Shown: positions 44,205 to 55,029 of the stretch, piece after piece
Numbering within the stretch: position 1 is the first letter of the stretch
Layout of the letters: each line of letters begins with the position of its first letter
Assembly: GCA_021234155.1 (NCBI GenBank)
Contig: JAJEKV010000002.1
Span: 38,739,841 to 38,803,840, forward strand
Origin: Isoetes taiwanensis
Taxonomy: Eukaryota; Streptophyta; Lycopodiopsida; Isoetales; Isoetaceae
DNA: 64,000 nt
Direction of reading: 5' to 3'
Made by a program: the position numbers and the translations under genes
Notes under the pieces: model-generated
Seen by the model: the letters and a program-made list of their open reading frames with translations, nothing else
Databases searched by the model: none
Told to the model about the DNA's origin: nothing

Positions 44205-46338
44205 ATAATGTCATCGATCACGCCATGCTCTCCTCCGCTATTGTTCAAAGTGATAAGTAGAAGAACCTCCCTGGAAAAAAAGAAGATATGGCATTGCCTA
44301 ATCCAGGTCAAAACAACATTTCCTCTTTTCAGTTCTTTAGCCAAAGATTGGGTGTGAACTGCTGAGTATTCTTTTCTGATTTTAGAGGCTATTTGCATGG
44401 CAATGATATGTGTGATGCTATGTCATAGCGTATCATTCTTCATAAATGATAGAAGATGAAAGAAAAACGTACCTGAGGGATAGAACAGTTGCAAAATGCT
44501 GCAGAAAATGTATCTGTGACTGTCAGACAATGAAGGAGATTAGAGCTTTGTTTTTATAAAATGGTGCGTTTCCACTGCCAGAAAATTAAGTTCCAATCGG
44601 AAAGAGCGTCCAAAATTCTAGATCTGTTAATTCACATAGATTCCACCCATCAATAGGCAAACTGCAGAGACCTCTTCATGATTATTTCTTTCAGTACACT
44701 CCCTACTGAATTGTTGCCTGTGGGGAATTCCAAAAATAATAAGCACTCAAGAATTATTATCTGTGGCCTTTTATCTTCCAAGCCTATCCATTGTTCAAGT
44801 TCATCCCTACTTGTTCTCCAGCATAAATGTTTGACATAAGGACATGTGCTTGAGCACAATGAGGATCTAATTGAATAATGGCATCGAAGCACCGCTTTGC
44901 TAGCTCCAAGTCAATGTGGGTCTTACAAGCACTAAGAAGACTTACCCATTGACAAATATCAGGTTTCCCTGTACCTTTCAACAAGGCTTCTGCTTCCCGC
45001 ACATATCCTTCTTGCCCCAAAAGATCAACAATGCATGTAGTGTGGCATACATCAGGTTGTATACCATGATATTCTACCATGCCTTTATAATGCTGAAGGG
45101 CCTCCTCCAGCAGGCCAACACGACATAATGCCATAAGAACAGTAGTACATATTACATCATCTGGTCTAATTCCATAATGCTGCATTTCTGCAAAACACAG
45201 CATCACTAGTGTGGCCTCACCTATTTGAGCATACCCTGAAATTAATGAATCCCAAGACAAGACATCGCGAACAGGCAACTTGTTGAACACTTTATGTGCC
45301 TCTACCAAGCTTGCACATTTAGAATACATATCTATAATAGCATTCCCAACAAAATTCTCAAACTGGAGACCGCTCTCGATAACCTGTTCGTGAGTATGCC
45401 TGCACATTGCTGTGGCGCAAATGACACTACAAGCTTTCATGATACTCAAATATGTGACTCTGTCTATCTTTAATCCCTGGTTTTGCAGATTTTGAACACA
45501 CTCAAGTGCAGCACAGCCTTCCCCATGCTGGGCATACCCAGAAATTATTGCATTCCAAGCTACTATGTCCTGATCAGATAATCTATCAAAGACATCTCGT
45601 GCCTCTTCTGTACTTTCACATTTAGCATACATATCAACAAGTGTACTCCCCACAACAATGTCATATTGAAATCTTCTCTTAAACAGCTGTTCATGAATGC
45701 GCCTGCCCTGCTCTAAGGAGCATATACTAGTACATGCTTTCAAAAGGCTCAAGAATGTTACCTTGCTAGGTTGTATGCAACTATGGAGCATATTCTCAAA
45801 GCATTGTAAAGCATTGAATCCATAGCCATGGCGCGCATATGCTGCAATCATTGCACTCCAAGATATAACATCTTGCTTTTCCAATCCCTCGAAAATATTA
45901 CGAGCTGCCTGCAAGCACTCACATCTGGCATACATATCAAGAAGAGCAGTGCCCACAACAAGATCAAAGAACAAGCCATAATCAATAAGTTGCTCGTGAA
46001 TGATTCTCCCCTGCTCTAGAGCATGGATATTTCCGCAGGCTTTCAAAATGCTTGATAATGTAAACCTGTTGGGTTTCGTGCTGTTATAATTCAGAGTGTT
46101 ATATATATGAATAGCCATCTCACCTTCTCCATTATGGGCATGGACATGGATGATTGTGTTCCAGGTATAGAGGTCCGGTTGTGAGAGCTTGCAGAAGGCT
46201 TGTTTTAATTCAACCAATTCCACGGCAGAGGAAAATGGTCGAGGGGAAGGTCGTGCAAGTTGAAGAAGTTTCCTTCCGCCGATGAGCTCCTGCAGCATAA
46301 TCTTTCGCCCTTTCCTCAAGCTCGTGGCTGGAATTACG
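44205..46338 (-). repeat. Segmental duplication, copy 2 (inverted partner 14210-16210)
   Basis: Contains the open PPR gene and about 580 bp of its 3' flank, in opposite orientation to the copy at 14.2-16.2 kb. Matching stops upstream of the gene at about 46338, 40 bp before the putative start, so the two copies have different upstream DNA. Confidence 0.88.
44784..46298 (-). CDS. PLS-class pentatricopeptide repeat protein, C-terminus truncated
   Basis: Intronless frame of 504 residues from the ATG at 46298 (an upstream in-frame extension to 46352 lacks an ATG). PPR proteins bind organellar RNA one base per repeat; a role in RNA editing or processing is inferred from the class. Visible repeats alternate P, L and S types: DLYTWNTIIHVHAHNG; TLSSILKACGNIHALEQG; LLDMYARCECLQAARNIF; DVISWSAMIAAYARHG; SLLKACTSICSLEQGRRIHE; LVDMYAKCESTEEARDVF; DIVAWNAIISGYAQHG; IIDMYSKCASLVEAHKVF; DVLSWDSLISGYAQIG. 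The last part (LSACKTHIDLELAKRCFDAI, VLMSNIYAGEQ) is E-domain-like, but then the frame runs out after eight residues, while another frame continues as RDELEQWIGLEDK. No DYW domain is present. The short N-terminus is Ser/Arg/Pro-rich and could be a targeting peptide. Expression is untested. Confidence 0.8.
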   Translation of the reverse strand: MLQELIGGRKLLQLARPSPRPFSSAVELVELKQAFCKLSQPDLYTWNTIIHVHAHNGEGEMAIHIYNTLNYNSTKPNRFTLSSILKACGNIHALEQGRIIHEQLIDYGLFFDLVVGTALLDMYARCECLQAARNIFEGLEKQDVISWSAMIAAYARHGYGFNALQCFENMLHSCIQPSKVTFLSLLKACTSICSLEQGRRIHEQLFKRRFQYDIVVGSTLVDMYAKCESTEEARDVFDRLSDQDIVAWNAIISGYAQHGEGCAALECVQNLQNQGLKIDRVTYLSIMKACSVICATAMCRHTHEQVIESGLQFENFVGNAIIDMYSKCASLVEAHKVFNKLPVRDVLSWDSLISGYAQIGEATLVMLCFAEMQHYGIRPDDVICTTVLMALCRVGLLEEALQHYKGMVEYHGIQPDVCHTTCIVDLLGQEGYVREAEALLKGTGKPDICQWVSLLSACKTHIDLELAKRCFDAIIQLDPHCAQAHVLMSNIYAGEQVGMNLNNG

Positions 46339-46339
46339 G

Positions 46340-46830
46340 AAATGGAAAGCACTTTTGTACCAACTTCGAGGGTGAATCAGCAAGCAGAAAAAAAAATTGA
46401 AACATGAATCGGCAAGATTAATGAAGATTCAGATCAATCAGAGCCGCCCATGAGAGGAGATCAGTTTCTTCTTGTTGGGCACACCCTGTTTTTAAAGGAA
46501 AGAAAGAGCATGACGGTTTGACGGCCTTCACTGACGTCTACCCGTCACGCATGGAAATCCTTTACAAATTTGTGAAGAATGGGGATCCTTTACAAAATTT
46601 ATTTTAGCCCTTAACCAATCTTTGTTACCTTGAGTGCTTCACTAATAAACAATGTCAAGATCATGTCACCTCGATTTTGTCTGGGCCATGCATACCACCT
46701 TCTTGCACTCTTGGTTCCTCTGCAACTTCCCTTTAATAGGTACCCTTGTGTACCTGTGCATGCCTAAGGCTGGATTCACAACCTTCATAACCTTCAAGGT
46801 TCCACGGAGTAAGATCAATACAATACAATA
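46340..46830. other. Upstream region of the PPR gene
   Basis: No gene recognised. This would hold the promoter of the PPR gene on the minus strand; no clear TATA box at a convincing distance was found. Confidence 0.4.
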
Positions 46831-46961
46831 CATGCACTTTCACGACCCTCACCATCATGTAAAAGGGCTCACCGTTTTACACCCACCGTCGCCCACCATC
46901 GCCAATTTGCATTGGGCAAAGCAGGCCCCCTCTCCGGCGATGGTTGCATGTGAACCGGCCC
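46831..46961. mobile_element. Tourist-like MITE, copy 2 (left end missing)
   Basis: Matches 40391-40521: 'aaaagggctcaccgttttac', 'gggcaaa-caggccccctc', and the right terminus TGCATGTGAACCGGCCC followed by TAA. The left terminal repeat is replaced by 'gatcaatacaatacaatac'. Confidence 0.7.
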
Positions 46962-46964
46962 TAA

Positions 46965-47476
46965 TGCCCCTGCGATATTCGAATATCCATCCTCAATAAT
47001 CCGTCGTGCTAGATCATCTTCAACTTTATATTCCCTTCACATATTTTTCCCTTTTCATGTCTCCTCGGTAAATTACCATGCTTTGTCCCAAGAGCTCAAA
47101 CACATTGCTTTTGCACGTACACTCGTCAAATGATATCTGCTTAAATCCTCAATTTTTATTCAATGCAAGGACTCCAGAAAGGAAGATATCTTAACTATTC
47201 CAATCTCATTCAAGCATTTCCCCACATGACCCCATATCGATGCCCTTTGTTTCGAAGACATTGAAGCAATGATGGCCAATATGTTTTATTTTGCCCCTAT
47301 CATGGGCTAACGTTACGATATTTTTTGATCGATGATGTGATGACGTTGCACTAGTTACACTTTCCAACTTCTCAAGAATGGGAGATGAGTGAGAGATGAT
47401 TTCCATATATTTTGGCCTCCGACACGTATAAACGCACCTTCAAAGTCAAAGACTACTTCCTCCTAGAAATTTTATA
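46965..47476. other. Spacer, no gene seen
   Basis: About 500 bp of ordinary AT-rich sequence. No repeat, gene or signal recognised. Confidence 0.4.
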
Positions 47477-47485
47477 TATATGATG

Positions 47486-49635
47486 GGGTGAAAATATTCT
47501 TACCCCGGTTATTGTGATTCCATCGCAAGATATTCCCTCCCGCAGAATCACAGACCCTCCGGGAACGGGATCCGTTCTGGAGGTCCCGTTATTCGTACCT
47601 GACAACACCAGGTACCTTCTGATGGATCCCAGCCATCCGTCTGTAGGGTCCATCCTGGCCGTCCATTTTATACCTTCCGGTGGAATCACATCCGCCAAAT
47701 ACCACCGGACGGAATCGCCGCTCTGTTATTCCATGCGACGGAATCACCATCCAGAATAATCTAGTAAAAATTCAAATTTTTTTGACGTCCTATTCTTTAT
47801 TCTTGTGGGAGGTGTTTCAGGTAGTGCCGGCTATGGCCGCTTGCTCCGGCGATGGCTGCCTTCTGGGGCTGGATCCACGAGAGTTCGCATTGTTCTAGCT
47901 GGGCTGGAGCCTCAAAGGAAGAATACTCTGCTGGGTTTTTTTTAACGGCTTAGGGAGATATTTCTTGAATAGTTTCTTGGAAATTCTGTGCAGGGCTTGG
48001 AATTCTGTGCAGGGCTTTCAGAAGATAGTGTTGGAGAGATGGAAGTTTGCAAACGAGTATCTCAGAAGAGGCGAGAAGCATCTGTTATGCGAAATACATG
48101 CTGGAAGACGCCATTGTATGGAGCTCCAACGCCATATGGGAGCTTTGCATTTGGATCGGAAGAGTTAGGTTGGGGTTTTGCAGATTCTTCACATGCCATA
48201 CCCGGCCATCTTCACGGGCCATAGCCGGCCTTCCTTTTTTGAGTCCTTGTTACTCAAATGGATAAAAGACAAATTAATCACGATTTCAGTATTGGCAGAT
48301 GAAGATTGAACGGAGGAACCGACAGCCACAGCGGTGGCAAGAAGCCCTAACATGGATCTGCGGCCCTACAAAAGCAGGAAAAGGGCATGGGCATTCATCC
48401 GGCAAAAAGGCACTCATCCGGCAAAAAGGGCATGGGTTCTGCAAATCCGGCTTTCAATCCGGTTTTTGGGTCTGTGTTTTTGGGTCTGTGGGGCAAGATG
48501 CATAGAACAAGAATTAGAAACAGAGGAATTAGGGGCCGGAAACAGAGCCGGATTTCTTCTGCCAGATGCCGAAGTGGATTCGGCAGATGCCGAGGTCGAA
48601 AGCAGAGTGAAGAGGACGGATTTGGCGGTGCATTTGTTCTTGCCCGAGGCCCTCCCATTAACCATTTGTCACATTTTTTCACATACCCTGTTAATCCTTC
48701 TGCATTTTTTTACAGATTCCATGGTTAATCCGGCATTTTTTCTGCCTTCATCCACATTTTTACATATCATCTCCATTCCGGTTACATTTTGCATAGAACA
48801 CATAAATCTTGCATCTTTGCTTCCTGTTCAATCCGGTTAAACAGAATTTTTTTTTTTGGGCTCCCGAGTCCCGGTTTTATCTTATTCTTGCTTGAAAATA
48901 CCCTGTTCCTTGTTTTTTTTTCTTGCTTTAAAGCGGCCATGGCATTGCCAATATTGGCAAGCCCATCCATAAAAATTCTTGGGGCAGTGCATAGAATAAC
49001 AATGGACAGACACACAAAAAATGGAGTAGCACAACTTTATATTTTCTTCCAATTCAATCCACCCTGCTTGCTTTTGCAAGCAAATGTAGCAAGCAAAATG
49101 TAAGTACACGATGATTCTACGGGGAGAATCTCGCGGAATCGCGGAGGAGTGATTCCATCTGTCGGGCAGAATGCATTCGTGGTGATTCCATCTCGAAGAA
49201 TCTTACATTTGTGATTCCACCGGGCAGAATCGCATGGTTGTGATTCCATCTGGCAGAATAGCAATGTTGTGATTCTGTCTGGCGGGATACGTAAGTGGTG
49301 ATTCCATCTCACGGAATCAAACGTTCGTGTCCATCTGGCAGAATAGCATGGATGTGATTCCGTCTAGCGGAATAACACGGTCGTTCGTGATTCCTTCCAG
49401 AGGAATAGATTTGCGGGGTGATTCCGTCTGGTGGAATAACTCGGGGGAGATTCCATCACAAGGGACAATTATGGGTGTGATACCACCGGAAGGTATATAT
49501 CGACTGAAAGCGACCTTGTCAGGTACGGAAAACGGGGCCTCTGGTACGGATAACGGGGTCGCGAGCCCGGTGATTCTGCGGGAGGGAATATCTTGCGATG
49601 GAATCACAATAACCGGGGTAAAAATATTTTCACCC
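47486..49635. mobile_element. Mutator-like element (MULE), non-autonomous
   Basis: 2,150 bp with long terminal inverted repeats (about 200 bp, left one interrupted), starting GGGTGAAAATATTCTTACCC and ending with its complement. The flanks are 9-bp duplications with one mismatch: tatatgatg (47477-47485) and tatatgacg (49636-49644). Nine-base duplications and long TIRs are the Mutator signature. The inner side of each TIR merges into an array of ~32-bp palindromic units. The middle (47770-49100) has frames such as 48334-48840 with no recognisable protein and no transposase, so it could carry captured host DNA. Confidence 0.85.
49105..49445. repeat. Array of ~32-bp units with palindromic core, in the MULE
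   Basis: About ten units of the form GTGATTCC-(A/G)TCTGGC-GGAAT followed by variable 8-12 bp. Each core is a near-palindrome (ATTCCGTCTGGCGGAAT). Related units occur near the left end at about 47680-47755. Confidence 0.85.
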
Positions 49636-49849
49636 TATATGACGGGTGTTTGAGTAAATTATTGAGGAGTATTTATGTGCACTATAGGTTGTGTGGATGT
49701 AAGAATTTGTTCTTCATCCATGTATAGTGGTGGGGGCAGGACCCATCCTGGGTGTGTTGTAAATTTTTCCATAAGCTATGGTTGGCTTCTCGTGGACGTC
49801 AAAAAACCATCTAGTACAAAACTACTACTTGAAGAAAGAAGAGAATGAG

Positions 49850-50255
49850 GATGTCAATTGTAGGTTTTGCCCTTGGAGATTACCGTATGGAAATGGGCTT
49901 TGAGTTTTGACACATCTACTTTGCATTTTGCAAACCCCCTCACACCGGGACCGAGCTCGGAGGCAGCGACGAGCCACAACCTGGTAGTTCGGGGCCTGCC
50001 GGAAGAGCTGGGAGAGAATCTCACCCGGAAGATACACACACAGATACTTGGGCGCATGACGTTTCCTGGTCCAGGACCTGTTCAGGTTACACGACCAGTC
50101 CGGCATGGGGTCTAGCGCCCAGGCCACAACCAAAGTCGTGTGTTCTACGGTTTAGCGGATGCGCATGCACAAGTTAGAGGCCATCTTGTGAGGCAAATTA
50201 TCAAGGGAACATCTACGTATATGAGCCGGGATCTTACTCGGTGCAACGGGGAGGC
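49850..50255 (+). pseudogene. LINE ORF1 C-terminal fragment
   Basis: Plus-strand frames read NLVVRGLPEELGENL, then PGPVQVTRPVRHG, a stop, VFYGLADAHAQVR and KGTSTYMSRDLTRC. This order (a (V)xGLPE strand, a PV(K/Q)V strand, and a final 'I/M-x-x-DLT') is that of the RNA-binding C-terminal domain of LINE-1-type ORF1 proteins. It is broken by one stop and one frameshift, and lies upstream of the EN domain as expected. Confidence 0.65.
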
Positions 50256-50509
50256 CCATGAGTGGGGAGTTCGCCCCAGGCGGGGGGCGCGCCGTCGACC
50301 AAATGCTTCTGTTGCACTTTCGGCCAAATGCTACCCTGCGCCTCGCTCTGCTCCTCGCCAATCTGCCCCTACAACTTCGGTCGCTCTGCTCGCCCAAATC
50401 GCGCCCCTTTCCGCTTCGCTTGTCGAAGTCGCCCCAAACTCAGTCTACTCCCTTTCGCCGGTCCTTCCGTGACACACACTACACAAGCATCTCCGATCTC
50501 AATAGGAAT

Positions 50510-51960
50510 TGTGCCTCCGGGTGGTGGTCTGGAACTGTCGGGCCATGGCAGAAGGGCGATAGCCTCAATTCAGTAGCTGTGGACATGGACCTCATCTTCC
50601 TCATGGAGACATGGAAACACCCAGGCCACAGGCTGCCCGATCTGCCAGGGTATCAGCATTTTTCGGTGTTCAATGGTTGTACAGGGAGACGTGGGCACGG
50701 TGGGGTTGCCTGCTACTACCGGGTAGCCTTGGCACATTTGGTTTCCCTCCAGAAGACCGACAGACATAACCGCTACTTGTGGGTCCGAGTGCACCACCCT
50801 GACGACGATCCTCTCTTCCTAGCTGCTTGCTACTTTCCCCATGCAGAGAGTCCCTTCTATCACAGCCACCCGGAGGTAGACAGGATGGACCCGTATGTCG
50901 ATCTATATGATGACATACAGCAGCACAAGCGGATGGGCAGAGTCATGCTCCTTGGAGACTTCAATGCGCGGACAGGGGTGGAACAGGCTATGCGTTTGGA
51001 CCCCCCTGGCGGATGGCGTCTTTGCGATTGCGTCTCGAGAGAGGCTGCTTGCCCACTCGGATGAATGATTAGGTCACACCGCCCGGCGGAACAATTGCTC
51101 GATGTGTGGTGTCTTTGACCTGCTCATATGCAATGGCCTACCACAATGGCCCTCTTCCCCCGGGTACACTTGCGAGCCGGGACAATCGCGGCGGCGGAAC
51201 TAGTGTGCGTGGATTATGTCATAGTGGTCGCGAGGTGTACACCTTGTCGACCATTTTATGCGTGAGCACGCGGGCCGGTCGGGGGCGAGGAGGCCGACTC
51301 GGATCACCTCCCACTCTATGTGAGGCTGGCACGGCCACCGCTCACGCCCCCTCGATGCTGACACCTTGCCGGCCACCGGTTGCACTTGGATTATGAGCAA
51401 GCGGAGGGTTATGCCCGACATGCTCGCGAAGCCCCTCGATAGTTCTCCCGGGCCCACACGCGGCTGGAGCAAACAAACCCACCAACCGGTTGAGCTCCTC
51501 GCAAGCGGGGCAGACATTTGCGTTGGGAGACCTCTCCCACGCCGGAGATCGAGGGCGCGATCTTTCCCGCAACAGATGGTTTGATGCTGAGTGTAAGGAA
51601 CGTAAACGCGTTCTCCGTCTCATCGTGGATCAGGATACGCGAGCTCAGGCCACCAACCATTACCACGCCTTCCTCAAGGAAACAAAGGCAAGGTACCTGG
51701 CAAGGCACCAAGGAGAAATGTTCGGCCTACTAGACACCCACCCCGAGAACTTTCTAGCGGGGATACCCAAAGGCGGCCACGACCCTACGGGGCACATCAC
51801 GGCGAACAATGGGAGCAAGCACGCAGCAGCTTTATGATCCCGGGAACACGGACAAATGTGCCCCAGCAACATGGCCCACCGCTGGTGATCACAGAAGAAG
51901 ATGTCGAAGAGGGGCTGCAGCGCCTGGCTAGCTATCCAGAAGAGCACGCAGTTGATTGTA
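50510..51960 (+). pseudogene. LINE ORF2 endonuclease and linker, broken
   Basis: LRVVVWNCRAMAEG at about 50514, then DLIFLMETWKHPGHRLP (catalytic Glu), GHGGVACYYR, LLGDFNARTG near 50950 and, after several frameshifts, the VVDYVIV-like strand near 51210, then NRWFDAECKERKRVLR in the linker (about 51570) and ITEEDVEEGLQRLASYPEE before RT (about 51890). The longest continuous part is 50258-51064. Several frameshifts make it non-functional. Confidence 0.8.
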
Positions 51961-51975
51961 ACCCGCCAGTCTTTC

Positions 51976-54085
51976 GCATATAAACTTGTGCAAAGGGAAG
52001 ATCCCGGGATGTCCCGGATACTTCCTTATCCATTGCGCCGCTTCAACTTACCCGAGAGGCAAATGATGAGTAAGCTCGGCATGTACTCTTGATGAAGAGC
52101 ATGTGTCGATCATGATCGCACGAGATAAGGGTTGTTATCAAAAGCAACCATTGAAGTGTGGGATCACCCGAAAGTTCCGATGTGGCCCATCTCGAAATTT
52201 GTCCCGTGTATCGGCCGGATAGAAATCATGAAAAATGTACGCCATTGGTGAACAACTCGAAGGTGATCATATCCCGGATCGTCCACAATTGAATGAGATC
52301 AAAGACTAAAAGGGCATGAGAATAAACCTTTGTCTTCAACAGAGAGGTCCGCCGGATCAAAAAAAATCTGCGGTCTTGCGAGGGGAACATCAACGGGACC
52401 ATCACCGTATGCCACCGGAAGAAAGAGGTGGCGGCGGGCAACCACATAATCCAGATAACTGGAAGGAATAGGGAAGTCAACAGGCAGGTTGAGAGCAATG
52501 GTAACATAGCCTTCAAGTTTGGTCTGAGCCTCATCAGCAGACTGAATAGCCTGCTGTAGCTGTTGTTCAAGATCACGGATCCGGTTCTCCTTGTCTAACA
52601 GAAGGCGTGACTGGTCACGGACCCGTTTCTGAGAAGTTGTGACATGGGAGGAGGATTGCCCAGAAACATTGAGTCGGAGCCTAGCAATCTCAGCGTCATC
52701 AAGAACTTTCTGTTTCTGAGCCTCCGTAAGCTGATCTTGGAGAGATGTGAGCCGAGAGGTTTGCATGGAAAGCTGAGCTTCCAAAGAGGCAATTTGAGCG
52801 TCACGCGCTGTAAGGTCTTGAGCTTGAGTGTTGTAATGCCGAGAGAGCTCTGTATACAGCGTGTCCAGTTTGGCAATGTTTTTTTCCTTGTCAACCAAGA
52901 GAGTCTCTCTTGCCTTGACCTGCTCCGATAATTCCTGAATGGTGGTTTGCAATTGAGCCTGCTGATCGGTAAGCAGAGTAATCTGATTTTGGGCAGCCTT
53001 GAGATCTTCACGGGCCTGTAAAAGAGCCTCGTGCTTGTCTTGAAGCTGGGTCTCCAGAGTATTCACTTGCGTGGTAGCAGCTTGAAGGTCACCGTGAACT
53101 GCGTCGGAGGCCTCCAGGGCTGTTTGAACCCCATTCATGAGAGCTTCTTGGGATTCTTGTATCTTGAGAGCAGCAGCTTGAACATCCTGCTGATACTGAT
53201 ACAAAAGCTGACGAGGGTGCTGTGGTGGTGGAGCCTGCTGTTGCCTTGTTTGCGATGTTTGTGAGACATGATGTGAACTGGAATGCTTTGATTCTGTAGC
53301 GGAGGAGGAGACAGTGACATGTGAGTGCGGAATTTTGACATGACCAGAAGAAGAAGGGCGTGAAGTGCCGACTTGGTGAGTCTGAGGAAGGGACCGCTGA
53401 GTGGAATCATGAGAATGAGGAGGTGTGGGAGGAAAGTAATGACAGATGAGGGCTTGAAGATGGCCTCCCACGGAAACTTCAGAGATAGAAGTGGCAGCCC
53501 GAAGACGGTCAACTTCTTGGAGAAGACGGTAGAACAACAATTGGGGCCAATCAATGTGGTGGTTGGAGCGAGTAGCAGTGATCACCATATTATAGAAAGG
53601 CTTATTGATATGGGTGTTCTTGATAGAATACCCAAGGAACTTGCGCCACAGAAACTTAACAAAAGTTTCATGGGGCTTGTCAATATTTGTCAGGCGATGC
53701 ACGTTTGCTTGATAAGCAGGAGCACCAAACTTAGTGACATCTAGATCCTGTATGGCAGACCAAGATAAACAAGGGGTTTGCAAAGGGATATGGAATACCT
53801 CAGAAATTAGGTGCTGGGTCAGTGAAATGGTGGTGCCATCGACCACTGTAGTGTATCCATGCGGGCTGTTGACGATGTGAGCTAGGAACTGCTTCAACTG
53901 GTCTGGATTTGGAGCCGGAAGTTCCATTTGTGAAAATTCATAAAGCTTCTAGCGTTCTGCGACTTCACGATCCGGGCCAACAAGGGCTTCACGGAAAGTG
54001 GGCGTCAAGAAAGATACTGACTCGAAAAGAGCCGGTTCCCTGGGAGCAGTAGCTTGAAGTGTAGGAAATTTTGGTGCAGCCATGG
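51976..54085 (-). pseudogene. G2 extra ORF (coiled-coil protein)
   Basis: Counterpart of 19687-22879 in G1. The ATG of the family lies at about 54083; a TAG near 53950 interrupts the N-terminus, after which 53927-52299 is open for 542 residues. It shows MELPAPNPDQLKQFLAHIV, TTISLTQHLISEVFHIPL, YNMVITATRSNHHIDWPQLL, then a long coiled coil (about residues 240-480). Near the end it keeps ADLSVEDKGLF, the segment that in G1 is shifted out of frame, which shows that the G1 break is secondary. The last ~450 residues of the family protein are mostly missing or badly diverged. Confidence 0.8.
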
Positions 54086-54574
54086 CAAAGAGCTTCGGAA
54101 AAGAACGGTGATTCAAAGGCGGAGAGCAAAGAACTGAGGACGAAAGCGCAGAGAGACGAAAAGGTTTAGGGCGCGCAAATGGAGGCGAAGGGGCATGATG
54201 AGGGCGAAGCTACAACCGTTGATGGTGCCAGGTGTCGAAAGATGCCAAGGAGGCGATTGAGAGGCAAAAATTTGGCTAAGTCCCCAAACAGTAAAGGGAG
54301 AAACAAGGAACGGTGGAGATGAGACGTGAGAGAATGATCGGATGGGACAGGTGGCAAAAGGACGCACATTAATGGTTGACGGGCATGAAAAGAAGAAATG
54401 GCATTTAATGCTGGCAACTCGAAGTGGGATATCATTAAAACGAATGTGTCAGAAGGTACCATGGCTAGATATGCGACGGGAGAAAAGATTCTCATTTTAG
54501 AAACAACCTTGCATTGTAAACACGTTGGCGATTTTTTTGATTGGTCCACGTCGACAAGGAGTTCCTCGGTTGGC

Positions 54575-54581
54575 TATATAA
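54575..54581 (+). promoter_or_regulatory. TATA box for the antisense ORF
   Basis: TATATAA on the plus strand, 31 bp before the antisense ATG, preceded by a GATTGG (reverse CCAAT) box at about 54539. Both motifs are conserved in G1 (near 23340 and 23378). Confidence 0.5.
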
Positions 54582-54611
54582 GACAAACCGGGAGTGAAGC
54601 AAAGACATCCG

Positions 54612-54875
54612 ATGGCGCTCAGTATGTCTGCTGCTGGTTTGCATGACAAATGCACTATGCCTTCCAACTGCCTGGAGTGGATTACTTGTAAAATGGATCG
54701 TATGGACGGACCTCGGCGGTGCCACAATCGTGGCATTGCCAGGTGGTGTGCCGGCATGGCGGAGCATGCCGATCCCCATACCAACGGGATGGAGGTGATT
54801 CTGCACCTGCGCTGGGACCCTGAGAACAACTGGTACCACATCCTGCGTATTACCTCTGCTCCGAACCCGGAGTAG
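54612..54875 (+). CDS. Antisense ORF of the G1/G2 family, 87 residues
   Basis: Reads opposite to the element, between integrase and the extra ORF. ATG at 54612, stop TAG at 54873. The protein is rich in Cys, His, Trp and Arg (CHNRGIARWCAGMAEH, then ILHLRWDPENNWYHIL); no known domain recognised. Small antisense ORFs in this position are known from some plant gypsy lineages of the Tat type, such as maize Grande. The TATA box, the start codon and several blocks are shared with the damaged G1 copy, which argues against chance, but a real protein is unproven. Confidence 0.45.
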   Translation: MALSMSAAGLHDKCTMPSNCLEWITCKMDRMDGPRRCHNRGIARWCAGMAEHADPHTNGMEVILHLRWDPENNWYHILRITSAPNPE

Positions 54876-55029
54876 AGGGTGTTCTCCTTAGGACTTAGTG
54901 GATAGGGCTCTGAGCCCGTTTTTGTATATAGGGCAGTGCCCATAGCGGAAATAGCTGGGCTATGCCCACATTTTGTAAAAAAATTCCACCTATAATATAA
55001 ATATGCCGCTGGTTTAGTCACTATCTGTT

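Larger units (their letters stand above)
49850..51975 (+). mobile_element. 5' half of a second LINE, cut by G2
   Basis: ORF1 remnant followed by endonuclease and the start of the RT linker; ends abruptly at about 51975, where G2-like sequence begins. Same family as the minus-strand piece at 1-415 and probably as the 3' ends at 17055-17420 and 37741-38534. No RT core present. Confidence 0.75.

Noticed and set aside
48334-48840. 168-codon open frame in the MULE interior as a gene
   Set aside because: Low-complexity hydrophobic translation, overlapped by equally long frames in other phases, no recognisable domain.
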